Positions 50,702-60,000 of a DNA stretch of 64,000 nt are shown here, piece after piece. The notes beneath the pieces are model-generated. The model made no database searches and was not told where the DNA came from. It saw only the letters and a program-made list of their open reading frames with translations. Positions within the stretch are counted from its first letter, which is position 1; every line of letters starts with the position of its first letter. A program made the position numbers and the translations under genes. This stretch comes from UBA987 sp002292105 (lineage in GTDB: Bacteria; Bacteroidota; Bacteroidia; NS11-12g; UBA9320), in NCBI GenBank assembly GCA_943846675.1, contig OX044357.1, forward strand, positions 1,736,001 through 1,800,000. Direction: 5' to 3'.

Positions 50702-52639
50702 TTAGTGAATAAACGTAATTGAAACGGATATATTTTCTGCTTTATCGGCTTCGTGGTGTTTTACTTGAGCGACACCAAAATAGGTGCCTGTTGGGTAATA
50801 TTCGCCGTTTTCTTGCTTTCCATCCCAACACTCTTGCAAAGCATTCTCCGTTTTAAACAGCAGTTCCCCCCAACGGTTATAAATAAAGAATGAAACTGTA
50901 TAACAGTCACCATTTTGCATGTCTAACTGAAAACAATCATTAATCCCATCACCATTTGGCGTAAATACGTTATACAGCATAAGTTCTCCTACTGAAAAAT
51001 CCAAAGAATCTATTTCGATATCAATGTGTTTAGGTTCAATCACAGTGCATGGCCGCTCAGATTTCAGGTGTTTTAGTGAAACATTGAGTCTACCCTGGTT
51101 TAAGTCCTCCAGGTTCACCTCACTAGCGTTGTAGAATGAATCTTCCACCCCGTCAATGCGCCAATACCAATCTTCAGTTAATGCATCCGTCTTTAAAAGC
51201 ACCAATTCTCCGGGGTTACAATCATTGGGGAAAGTGAAATCAAAGTCCGAAAAAACCGTATCACGTCCACGTATTTCAAATTCCTCTGTATGTTGTTGAT
51301 CCAGCGCACACTTGGCCGAATCCGATACACGCAAGGAAATGGTATACTTGCCTGGCGTAGTCACTGTAAACTGATTTACGATCAGATTTCGCTGCTCCCC
51401 TGCTCCCGTTCCTAAATTCCAGTACCATTCTGGCGTGGTAGTGCTCTTATTGATGATTGTAACCTTTCCTCCTTCACAAGAGTCTTCTAATTCTATACCG
51501 AAATCGGCCGATAGTTTTACAACCTCGCCAATTTCTATATCCTGTTCCATGCTATCGGCACATTGGTCGTTTCTGGTAACAAGTTTAATGGTAAACAGAC
51601 CCGGATCTTGAAACGTGATAATCGGATGTTCGTCCGTCGAAGTTGTATAGATGGCATTTTGATTGGAAATAGTCCAGTCATACGTTTTACCAAATCTCGA
51701 TGTGTTTGTAACGGCTACAACAGAATCTGAACATTTAATTTCGGGCAAGTCAAAGTTTGCGGAAATCTTAATATCGCACTCCAACACGTTAAACTGATAA
51801 TCTCGTAGTGTCTCGCCAATTCTTACGCCGTTCCTGAACTCTGACACGCGGATTCCGACAACGTATTGGCCTACCTTATTGGGTAAAACAGTGAGTTGGC
51901 CTGTTTTGCTGTTAATTTTAAGTTTTTCGGTACCACCCATCAAGTTAGATAAGTTGTATGCCGATGTGTATTGAACCACAGCATAATCCGGATTGGAAGG
52001 TTGACTTGGTCGTGGTGCACTCGAACTTGCACCTTTAAAAGGCAAATACAAGTCATACACCAACGAATCACCTTCAGTATCCACGGCACTATGATCAAAC
52101 ACCAAGGGTGCGTCGTTACATAAGAAATTGGGTGGACTGTCTTTAAAAACGGGATTGCTATTAATCTCAACAAGTTGACGGGGCGGTATGGTTGCCAATA
52201 AGGTTATTCCAGTTCCTCCGGGGTCAACTAAGTTTGTAATGGTGTGGTTCCGACAACACCTTTGAAAAGCTATGATAACACCATCACTACCAATTTGGAC
52301 CCGTTTGCGAAAAACATATTCATACCGATCTACACACGCGTTTGGCGGAGGTGTCACGCAGGCATAGTTTAGTTTAGAAACACGATCCGGTTTACCACGC
52401 TCTATTTCTACTTTATCAATAAACTGCTTTGTCTTTGCATTGAAAAACCCAAGAATAGCAAACCGATCTGACGCAATAGCACCAGGATTGCCATTGACAC
52501 AATCAATGTAAAAAGCCAAGGTGAATTCAAATGAGTCTTCAGAAATGTAGCGATACGTTAAATCACCTCCCATAATGTGTGTAGCTCTCGCTGAGAGTGC
52601 ACAAATTAAGATTAATAATATGGCAGGTAGTTTTTTCAA
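50702..52639 (-). CDS. Secreted PKD-domain protein with T9SS type B (gliding) C-terminus
   Basis: A 645-residue protein with a TTG start, chosen because it begins a signal peptide (MKKLPAILLILICALSARA). The mature N-terminus THIMGGDLTYR is typical of a Bacteroidota secreted family. Several PKD-like domains follow from about residue 280 (FDLPEIKCSDSVVAVTNTS and similar). The C-terminal 90 residues form the gliding-motility-associated CHU_C domain (YNVFTPNGDGINDCFQLDM, YNRWGELLF, PTGTYFGVAQVKH). It should be exported by the type IX system. Its surface role is unknown. Confidence 0.92.
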   Translation of the reverse strand: MKKLPAILLILICALSARATHIMGGDLTYRYISEDSFEFTLAFYIDCVNGNPGAIASDRFAILGFFNAKTKQFIDKVEIERGKPDRVSKLNYACVTPPPNACVDRYEYVFRKRVQIGSDGVIIAFQRCCRNHTITNLVDPGGTGITLLATIPPRQLVEINSNPVFKDSPPNFLCNDAPLVFDHSAVDTEGDSLVYDLYLPFKGASSSAPRPSQPSNPDYAVVQYTSAYNLSNLMGGTEKLKINSKTGQLTVLPNKVGQYVVGIRVSEFRNGVRIGETLRDYQFNVLECDIKISANFDLPEIKCSDSVVAVTNTSRFGKTYDWTISNQNAIYTTSTDEHPIITFQDPGLFTIKLVTRNDQCADSMEQDIEIGEVVKLSADFGIELEDSCEGGKVTIINKSTTTPEWYWNLGTGAGEQRNLIVNQFTVTTPGKYTISLRVSDSAKCALDQQHTEEFEIRGRDTVFSDFDFTFPNDCNPGELVLLKTDALTEDWYWRIDGVEDSFYNASEVNLEDLNQGRLNVSLKHLKSERPCTVIEPKHIDIEIDSLDFSVGELMLYNVFTPNGDGINDCFQLDMQNGDCYTVSFFIYNRWGELLFKTENALQECWDGKQENGEYYPTGTYFGVAQVKHHEADKAENISVSITFIH

Positions 52640-52739
52640 GTGGCTACATCTATTGGTATATAGACACGAGAATTTACAAAAGGTTGTCTAGGATTTAATT
52701 ACTTCCGATTAAATGTGGCACAAAAATGCCAATTCGACG

Positions 52740-53234
52740 CTACTTTTTGGAGAATGAAAACTCAAACAAGTCGTCGTCCTGTCCTTGCTTTCTAGCACGT
52801 TCGCAGTAACAAATAATGTTTCCGTTTGAAGACGTCACTTCACCATCAACACGTGTTGTTTGCCCATCAATATTGATAATAGGCTTGCCAACTAGATCTC
52901 CGAAATTTTTAACATTCTGTTCTGGAATTGAGAAGGTATACCCTGTACTAATAGATGTTAAACCCGTTCCAGACATCAACAAGGTCAAACCGTCAATTCG
53001 AAAATCAAATTTATCTGCATCCTCTGTGTTCGCCCAAATCTCACATTCGAAACTACCTTTTTGAGACTCAACACCAGTTACGGCATTAAACAGCTTATAA
53101 TTACAGGTATATTTCCCTAATATGTTTTCTCTAACATCACCCGAAGTATTGTCAGTTGTATCAACAGGTGTGTCGTCTTTACAACCAGTTAAAACCGTAA
53201 AAACGAATAATGTAGCGAATAGTAAATGTTTCAT
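52740..53234 (-). CDS. Lipoprotein of unknown function
   Basis: A 164-residue lipoprotein with signal and lipobox (MKHLLFATLFVFTVLTGC, Cys18). A Thr/Asp-rich linker follows. The rest looks like a single beta domain (LGKYTCNYKLFNAVTG, FECEIWANTEDADKFDFRI) with a C-terminal FSFSKK. I recognise no family. Confidence 0.75.
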   Translation of the reverse strand: MKHLLFATLFVFTVLTGCKDDTPVDTTDNTSGDVRENILGKYTCNYKLFNAVTGVESQKGSFECEIWANTEDADKFDFRIDGLTLLMSGTGLTSISTGYTFSIPEQNVKNFGDLVGKPIINIDGQTTRVDGEVTSSNGNIICYCERARKQGQDDDLFEFSFSKK

Positions 53235-53290
53235 TGATAATGTACGTTAGTTGAGCAAATTTAGGATTAAAAAGCTAATTTCCGATTGAA

Positions 53291-53788
53291 ATGAAAAACA
53301 TTACAATACTGCTACTTATTTCGCTTGTAGGATGCGTTTCTGAGCCCAAAAACGAATCTAAAACATCTACTGAAACCATTCAAAATCAAAGCGATATGGA
53401 TTTTAATTGGCTTTTAGGGGTATGGGAAAGGTCTATGAATGGCGATGCAAACATGAATCACTTTGAAACTTGGACTATTGACTCTTTTGGCATGACAGGA
53501 ACAGGCACTACCATCATGGATGAAACGGTCACAGAAGAACAGATTTGGATCTTTACACGAAACGATTCCATTTTTTACAAAGCCCATCCACAACAGAACG
53601 AAACACCAACACTTTTTCACATTACAGAAATAAATGACAGTTTCTTTCGTTCAGAAAACAAAGCACATGATTTTCCAAAATATATCGAATACCTCAGGCA
53701 AGGAGACTCTCTTTACGCCAATATAGGAGATCATAATCAACGGATTGAATTCAAATTTAGAAGGCAAGATGAACGAAGTTTTAGATGA
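53291..53788 (+). CDS. DUF6265-like lipoprotein
   Basis: A 165-residue lipoprotein (MKNITILLLISLVGC, Cys15). After a Ser/Thr/Gln linker the domain begins FNWLLGVWERSMNGD and has HFETWTIDSFGMTGTGTT, as in DUF6265 proteins, a lipocalin-like fold of unknown role. Its end overlaps the next gene by 20 nt. Confidence 0.8.
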   Translation: MKNITILLLISLVGCVSEPKNESKTSTETIQNQSDMDFNWLLGVWERSMNGDANMNHFETWTIDSFGMTGTGTTIMDETVTEEQIWIFTRNDSIFYKAHPQQNETPTLFHITEINDSFFRSENKAHDFPKYIEYLRQGDSLYANIGDHNQRIEFKFRRQDERSFR

Positions 53789-54155
53789 TCACTTAACTAA
53801 AAAACGCCATAAGAGCCCGTACGGTAAATACTCCAACATCCCGGCCGCCATAGTAATTCTGGGGGCTTTATTTAAAATAATGCACTGGCCTTATGGCGGA
53901 ATGATGGTACTATTTGGAATAAGTGGTCATTTCGGGATTGAACTTGGATACGCACTAGTTCTCAAATTCTCAAGCAAAATTAACAACCGAAGATTGCTGA
54001 TTGCCAGCTTCTTTCTCATCTTTATGACTGGTATCTGGCGATTAGATTTCAAAACCTGGGCGTTGGTAGACTACAGTTTTATTTTGGTCATTGTAGCCTC
54101 TTTGGTCATCACCTACGTTTTAACCAAACAAAAAATAAAGGCCAATAAGCCTTAA
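53769..54155 (+). CDS. Membrane protein with GldL-like motif
   Basis: A 128-residue protein with about four helices. I chose the ATG at 53769, which overlaps the previous gene by 20 nt. The stretch VILGALFKIMHWPYG resembles the start of the GldL gliding/type IX motor protein, but the protein is too short and lacks the rest of GldL. This motif also occurs in other small Bacteroidota membrane proteins. The function is unknown. Confidence 0.7.
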   Translation: MNEVLDDHLTKKRHKSPYGKYSNIPAAIVILGALFKIMHWPYGGMMVLFGISGHFGIELGYALVLKFSSKINNRRLLIASFFLIFMTGIWRLDFKTWALVDYSFILVIVASLVITYVLTKQKIKANKP

Positions 54156-54156
54156 A

Positions 54157-56088
54157 CTATCCTTCCATTTTTTCTTCCAGCAACATCAGCTGTTCAATGA
54201 GTCCATCCATTTTTTCAGAAAGCTCAGTTTTTCGGTCGGACTGTGATTGGTGCAGGTTTGACAGTTCTAGTAATTTCTGTCTATCCCCCGTTATTTCAGG
54301 ATTTGCCAAGTCTTTTTCAATGTTTTTGATTTCGGTGGTTATGTCCACTACCTGAGTTTCAAGGCCATTGATCTTTTGTTCTAGCTTTCGTAGTTTTTGT
54401 TGATTTTGCTTTTGCACATCAGACTTCACTGGGTTTTTTGAAGGTTTTACCGCTTTAACCTTTTCGACTTCTTGCGGTTTGTTATTTGCCTCTTGCTGTG
54501 ATTTCCAGTACAGAAACTCCTTGTACGTTCCTGGATATTCTCTAATCTGTTCGTCTTCTATCCACCAAATTTTAGTCGCTACCTCTGAAACAAAGTATCG
54601 ATCGTGACTTACCAGCACGAAACTTCCTTCATATTGCTGCAAAGCTTGAACAAGTACCTCAATACTCTGAATATCCAAGTGGTTGGTAGGCTCATCCAAC
54701 AACAAAAAGTTTGCCTTTTCGACCAAGGTTTTCGCTAAAGCAACTCGAGACTTCTCGCCACCGCTAAGCACCTTTATGGGTTTAAAAACGTCGTCACCAG
54801 CAAATAAGAAGCAACCAAGTACGTTTCTCAATTCGGACTCAGTTAAACCTGATCCATGCTCTGTTAGCTCTTGTAATATCTCGTTTTCAAGGTGTAACGC
54901 TTGAAGTTGGTGTTGAGCAAAAAAGGAAGTGACTACGTTATATCCTTCTCTCCGCTCTCCAGAAAACTTTTCGGTATTGGCGATAATACGCAGTAAGGTA
55001 GATTTACCTTTTCCATTGGCCCCAATCAGGGCAATTTTGTCTTTTCGAATGATCTCACCCGAAGCTTTTGTGAGAATTTTATTATTTCCAAAGTGCTTAA
55101 CGATGTCGTTAAGCTCCATAACCACCTTTCCGCTTTCCTTACTTATAGAAAAACGTAGGTTAACCTTTGCTCCATCTGATTCGACACCATCCAACTTCTC
55201 AAGTTTGTCGAGCATTTTAACCCTACTTTGAACCGCCGTGGCTTTAGATGCTTTTGCTCGAAATCGTGTGATAAATTTCTCTTGTTCTTTGATGTACTGC
55301 TGCTGATTCTCATACTGACGCTGCTGCAGATCATCTCTTTCAAGCTTCGCTTTAAGGTAAAAATCATAATTACCATCCCACACATATAATTTCTGATTGG
55401 TGACTTCAACAATCTTGGTCACCATTTTATTCAAAAAGAATTTGTCGTGAGATACGACTATCACTGTACCTTGATAGCTTTGCAAATAATTTTCTAACCA
55501 CTCAATCGAAGGTAAATCCAAGTGGTTTGTTGGCTCATCCAGCATCAGGAGGTCTGGCTGTTCCAGCAACATTCTTGCTAGAATAACCCGCATGCGCCAT
55601 CCACCGCTAAACTCTTTTAAAGGTCTTGTTAAATCGGCTGTTTTAAATCCTAAGCCTTCTAAAATTTCTTCTGTTAAGCTCTTTACAACGTAGCCATTCT
55701 TGCGTTCGAACTCTTCTTGTAAGTGACCTAATCGATCTAAAAGCTCCTCGGTGACCTCTTCAGTCTCCATGCGCTTATAGATCTCGTTCATTTCAATTTC
55801 TGCATCAATAACGTCAGCAAACGCCTGCATAGCCACATCTACAATAGGCAGATCAACAGCGGTTTCTGACATCTCTTGGTGCAGGTAACCGACTTTGAGT
55901 GATTTGGTTTTGGAAATTGTCCCTTCTCGAAGTTCGTATTCGCCTGTTATGAGCCTAAGCAAGGTCGTTTTACCGGTACCATTTTTACCAACAAGGCCAA
56001 TACGTTCTTTCGGTTTTATGTGCCAATTGGCATTTTTGTACAGATAGTTTCCGCCAAATTCATACGAAATGTCGTTGAGTGCAATCAT
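54157..56088 (-). CDS. ABC-F family ATPase
   Basis: A 643-residue cytoplasmic protein with two ABC ATPase domains and no membrane domain. Domain 1 has GLVGKNGTGKTTLLRLI and LKEFSGGWRMRVILARML; domain 2 has ALIGANGKGKSTLLRII and LSGGEKSRVALAK. Both have the LDEPTNHLD Walker B/D-loop. A charged linker sits between them and a C-terminal coiled coil covers about residues 560-643. Members such as Uup and EttA act on the ribosome. No antibiotic-resistance link can be inferred. Confidence 0.93.
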   Translation of the reverse strand: MIALNDISYEFGGNYLYKNANWHIKPKERIGLVGKNGTGKTTLLRLITGEYELREGTISKTKSLKVGYLHQEMSETAVDLPIVDVAMQAFADVIDAEIEMNEIYKRMETEEVTEELLDRLGHLQEEFERKNGYVVKSLTEEILEGLGFKTADLTRPLKEFSGGWRMRVILARMLLEQPDLLMLDEPTNHLDLPSIEWLENYLQSYQGTVIVVSHDKFFLNKMVTKIVEVTNQKLYVWDGNYDFYLKAKLERDDLQQRQYENQQQYIKEQEKFITRFRAKASKATAVQSRVKMLDKLEKLDGVESDGAKVNLRFSISKESGKVVMELNDIVKHFGNNKILTKASGEIIRKDKIALIGANGKGKSTLLRIIANTEKFSGERREGYNVVTSFFAQHQLQALHLENEILQELTEHGSGLTESELRNVLGCFLFAGDDVFKPIKVLSGGEKSRVALAKTLVEKANFLLLDEPTNHLDIQSIEVLVQALQQYEGSFVLVSHDRYFVSEVATKIWWIEDEQIREYPGTYKEFLYWKSQQEANNKPQEVEKVKAVKPSKNPVKSDVQKQNQQKLRKLEQKINGLETQVVDITTEIKNIEKDLANPEITGDRQKLLELSNLHQSQSDRKTELSEKMDGLIEQLMLLEEKMEG

Positions 56089-56113
56089 GAAGTTTTAGCT
56101 ACTGTGAAATCAA

Positions 56114-56413
56114 TTATACTATTTCAACGGTTGCGGATAACCCTTTTCTGCAAAGCGCATCGCAGATTGGAGATAGGGATTTAGTTGATCCGTGCTTGAC
56201 GGCGCATTTGCCCTTGAAGTGAATGATTACTGAACACTGTTCTGCTTGCTCAGGAGTGTGTTCGCAGTATTTCATCAAACAATCAATAACATGATCGAAA
56301 GTGTTTACATCGTCATTAAAAATAACCAATGCATATCCGCCTATCAGGTCTTCAATGACCTCAACTTCTTCTTTGGTAGATACGTCTGAATTGTAAGTAA
56401 GCACGTTATTCAC
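56114..56413 (-). CDS. clpS: ATP-dependent Clp protease adaptor
   Basis: A 99-residue adaptor that delivers N-end-rule substrates to ClpAP/ClpCP. The core motif is YALVIFNDDVNTFDHVIDCL. I chose the GTG at 56413, which overlaps the plsY stop in GTGAATAA; a further GTG at 56449 would put 12 extra residues inside plsY. GTG at 56404 is also possible. Its C-terminal half has three or four cysteines that are not family landmarks. Confidence 0.9.
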   Translation of the reverse strand: MNNVLTYNSDVSTKEEVEVIEDLIGGYALVIFNDDVNTFDHVIDCLMKYCEHTPEQAEQCSVIIHFKGKCAVKHGSTKSLSPICDALCRKGLSATVEIV

Positions 56414-57041
56414 TTCTTTTCTTAAATAGATACATTTTCTTTTCTTCACCTTGCCAGATGCGTTTCAAGTTTGCTCTGTGCGTGTACAAGACTAAGATTA
56501 CTGCAAAGATGCCAAAAATTTGTAAAACGGGCTCATCCAATCCATATCTGAAATATGTCATTATTCCGAAACTCAATGTAGCGAGTATCGAACCTGCCGA
56601 TACCATGTGTGTTGTAATCAGGATTATTAAGAAAACGACTAAGCAGCCTAACGCAAGAATTGGGTCTAATGCGATAACCATACCCAACAGACACGCAATA
56701 CCTTTACCGCCCTTAAATCCAGCAAACACTGGATAAATGTGACCTACGACAGCCAAAAGACCAAAAGCAATTTTAAAGGCAACAACATATTCTGATGATT
56801 CGAGCTCTGGTCCGAACAGTACCAAGTTTGCCGCAGTCGCACCTTTAAACACATCCAACAGTAGCACTAGACTACCTGCTGGCTTGCCTAAAACGCGAAA
56901 GGTATTTGTTGCCCCGGCACTGTTACTTCCGTGTTCTCGAACGTCTAAACCATAAAAAGCTTTGCCCGCCAAAACAGCAGAAGGAATCGATCCAAGCAAG
57001 TATGCCGCGATGGCTAAAAGTACAGTTGTGGTTGTTATCAT
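56406..57041 (-). CDS. plsY: Glycerol-3-phosphate acyltransferase PlsY
   Basis: PlsY acylates glycerol-3-phosphate from acyl-phosphate in the first step of phospholipid synthesis. This 211-residue inner-membrane protein has the family motifs: LLGSIPSAVLAGK, GSNSAGATNTFRVLGKPAG and FAGFKGGKGIACLLG. It overlaps the previous gene by 4 nt and clpS by 8 nt, forming one operon with the 1478-residue protein. Confidence 0.96.
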   Translation of the reverse strand: MITTTTVLLAIAAYLLGSIPSAVLAGKAFYGLDVREHGSNSAGATNTFRVLGKPAGSLVLLLDVFKGATAANLVLFGPELESSEYVVAFKIAFGLLAVVGHIYPVFAGFKGGKGIACLLGMVIALDPILALGCLVVFLIILITTHMVSAGSILATLSFGIMTYFRYGLDEPVLQIFGIFAVILVLYTHRANLKRIWQGEEKKMYLFKKRSE

Positions 57042-60000
57042 TCGTCTAAGGCATCTATTATGTCAACGTGTTTTGTAACTTTCAAAGGCGAACTTGGTCT
57101 CACGGTATACCCTCTTTCGTTAACTTTTCCTGCCCGTTGACGTAAAATCAAATTAAAGTCTTTGTCTGTGGAATACACAAATAGGTTACCCCTTTGAAAC
57201 TCAAAATAGAAATAATCATACTTCGTAATTTCAAAATACAAGGCTATTCGCGTACCGCTTCGCCTCTTCTCAATTATCGTATAAGCGTTTAATCGCTTGT
57301 TAATTTGTTTGCCGTGTACCACCGCTAAATCAATCGGGGTCTTTGAAACAAACGCATTTAACGTATGCGAATAATAGAATTCCATGTTACTAATAAAGAA
57401 GTCTTTTTTAAGTTCATCAATCTGTTTGACTTCTCCGAATTCACTTAGCTCTTGGATCACCTTGGCATACTTCTTTTCGTCTGTCACCAACTCAGCTATG
57501 TTCCTTTTTACTATAGGATCATCGACACTTATCCCTTTAGCATCTCCAGATTTTTCAGAAAATACTTCTAACATGCGCAGCCAACACTCATCAGGTAACT
57601 CCATATCCAAGGCCATCAGTGTTTTAAAGGTGAACGTAGAATCATCTTCTCCTCTAACCGCTTCTCCTACCGTACGTGCTGAGAAATTTTCATGTAATTT
57701 CAATCCAAAATCGAACTCACCTTCTGCACGTATGTCTTTCGAATCGTCACTGAACGTTAGTGTATTGCCTCTCAGCGCACCATTTAAAAGTTTATTGCTG
57801 TCTCCTACTACGAATGCACTTTGCAGTTCGTCATAAAAGAAAACTCCGGTGTCAATTGAAATATCTTGGTCTGTAAAAGAAAACTTCGATCCAAAAAAGT
57901 TTGGATAAACAGCTACTGAATCATTCGGTGACAAGCTTATACCAATATTCAGCTTCCGGCGGTCACTGTTTCTAGGTTCAGAAGCATTCACAATAATGTT
58001 GGTTGGGTCAGGTTGATCTAAGTATCTAAACCACTGACTTACAATGTCTTTATAGGTATGAAGTGGCTTAACAAAACCCTTGAAAGAAAGGAATTGTTCC
58101 TTGCTAGACATATCTGCCGTGCCCTTGTATCCAATTTTTGGGCTAATCGCAAATCCTAGTGTATCCGATATGTACCCACTGGCTTGAATGGTTGACGTAT
58201 CTTTTAAAACCCGCATCTTGTCAAAGAAGATTACTTGGCCTGTTTGATACTTGTCTTTATACACATAATACCCATTTCCCGCAATACTTAAGCGTCCTTC
58301 CACCCAAAGCTTACAGTCGTATAACTCATGGTATTTGTTATCCCGGTTTGCAAGCATTTTGGCATTTTCAAGCGGTCTTAATACGGCATCTTTTTCAATC
58401 GTTACTTTCCCATCAGATGGAAATACCCTTGAATCTGCTACATCGATGTAAGGCACCTCTTCTGCGTAAATAATACCGTCATTCATATCAAACAAAGCCT
58501 TGGTACTTTGAAACACCAACCCATGCTGACTGGCGTTTTGTGATTTAAACACATACTCCTTTGATTTCTGACGGCCCGTAGGTGTAAGCAGGATGGTTTT
58601 CTTATCCATATCCCACTTAAACTCGTCCATCGTAGACGCAAACTGGTTATAAGGGAATTGGGTTAGATGCCCCATTTCGTTGGCTCTAAAATCTCCAGTA
58701 CGTTTTTCAAAGTCAATATGTGATCGCACATTGGTCGAAACAAAGGAAATCATACCTGCATCTACATCGCCAATTTTAATATCACTGACATCGGCATCGG
58801 CATGTATCGGGTTAAAGCGCATGTCTGCGGAAGCCAACACCGCGTTATCCCATCTCAATTCTCCGTTTCCTGATAAGGTGTTTGGCGTTTGAAGTAAGTT
58901 GCCTTCAAATACCTGCCCATCATCGAATATATCTACCTCATGTTGTTTGGTGTTGATATACATCTTATCCTCTTTTGGCAGCCAATGCGACAGTACATCG
59001 TTGGCTATTAATCGTGGATATTTCGCACTTTTTTTGATTTCATACAGCTCAACTTCGGCGTTGGTTGAGTCTGGCGTCATCAATATCTTGTTGGACTCCA
59101 ACTTAGCGCCTTCATAATCGATCTCGCCTTTTGCATAAAATCCTTCTTCACTCATACTAATATCGATATCACCATGTCCCTTGCCTTCGTACATGGTGTA
59201 ACCACCAGGCGGGTTGGCGCGGGTAAAGCCAAGTGAATAATCTTTCATGATGGACGCTTCGTACCTAAACTCCGGTAAAATTCCGCCTGAAACGAAGTTT
59301 CCTGGGAATTTTAATCCGGCAATGGTGAAGTTGTCTAAGCTATCGATATCAAATGGATCTACCTCAAAGCGGAAAACGTCTTTGTTATAGGTTCCGTTAT
59401 GAATATTCTTTTTGTCATAGGCAATTACAGACGGGGCTGTACTTACAAACCTTGGATACTCCGGATAATCGGTCAATCCAGACTTGTTATTCGACCTATC
59501 AATGTAAATGGTTCCGTGTATATCCCTCAATACAGATTTTACCGGAATCAAGAACTTCTGATTTATAGTATCTGGAAACCAAAGCTTGAGCGAATCAATT
59601 TTTTCTGATGTGATGGTAAAATTCTCGTAGCTAAAATCAAATTGATCACCAAAAAAATCAAAACGACCTGCAGTCACTTTTCCATCAAACTGTAACCGCC
59701 TATTATTTTTTATACGAACAAACTGCTCTTTTGGGTAAGCAATAACATATTGTGAATCGCTAAATTGAAACGCACGAACGCCTTGAACTTCTAAGTCATA
59801 ATTCACTAGATTTAGTGTTGCATTTGGTCGTTTACCAATCACAGAACTAAATCTTAAAATATCATAATCAGCTAGTTTCCAGTGGTTTTTGTAATAGTTG
59901 AGCAGTTTTTCCTTGATTTCTATTTCTTCGGTTTCCGTGTCATAATAGATAAAGCCCTCATTCGCCAAACCAATCACCTGTGGATATAGATTTTCCTTTT

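Noticed and set aside
53769..54155. Full GldL gene
   Set aside because: The protein has only 128 residues and GldM/GldN/GldK neighbours are absent.
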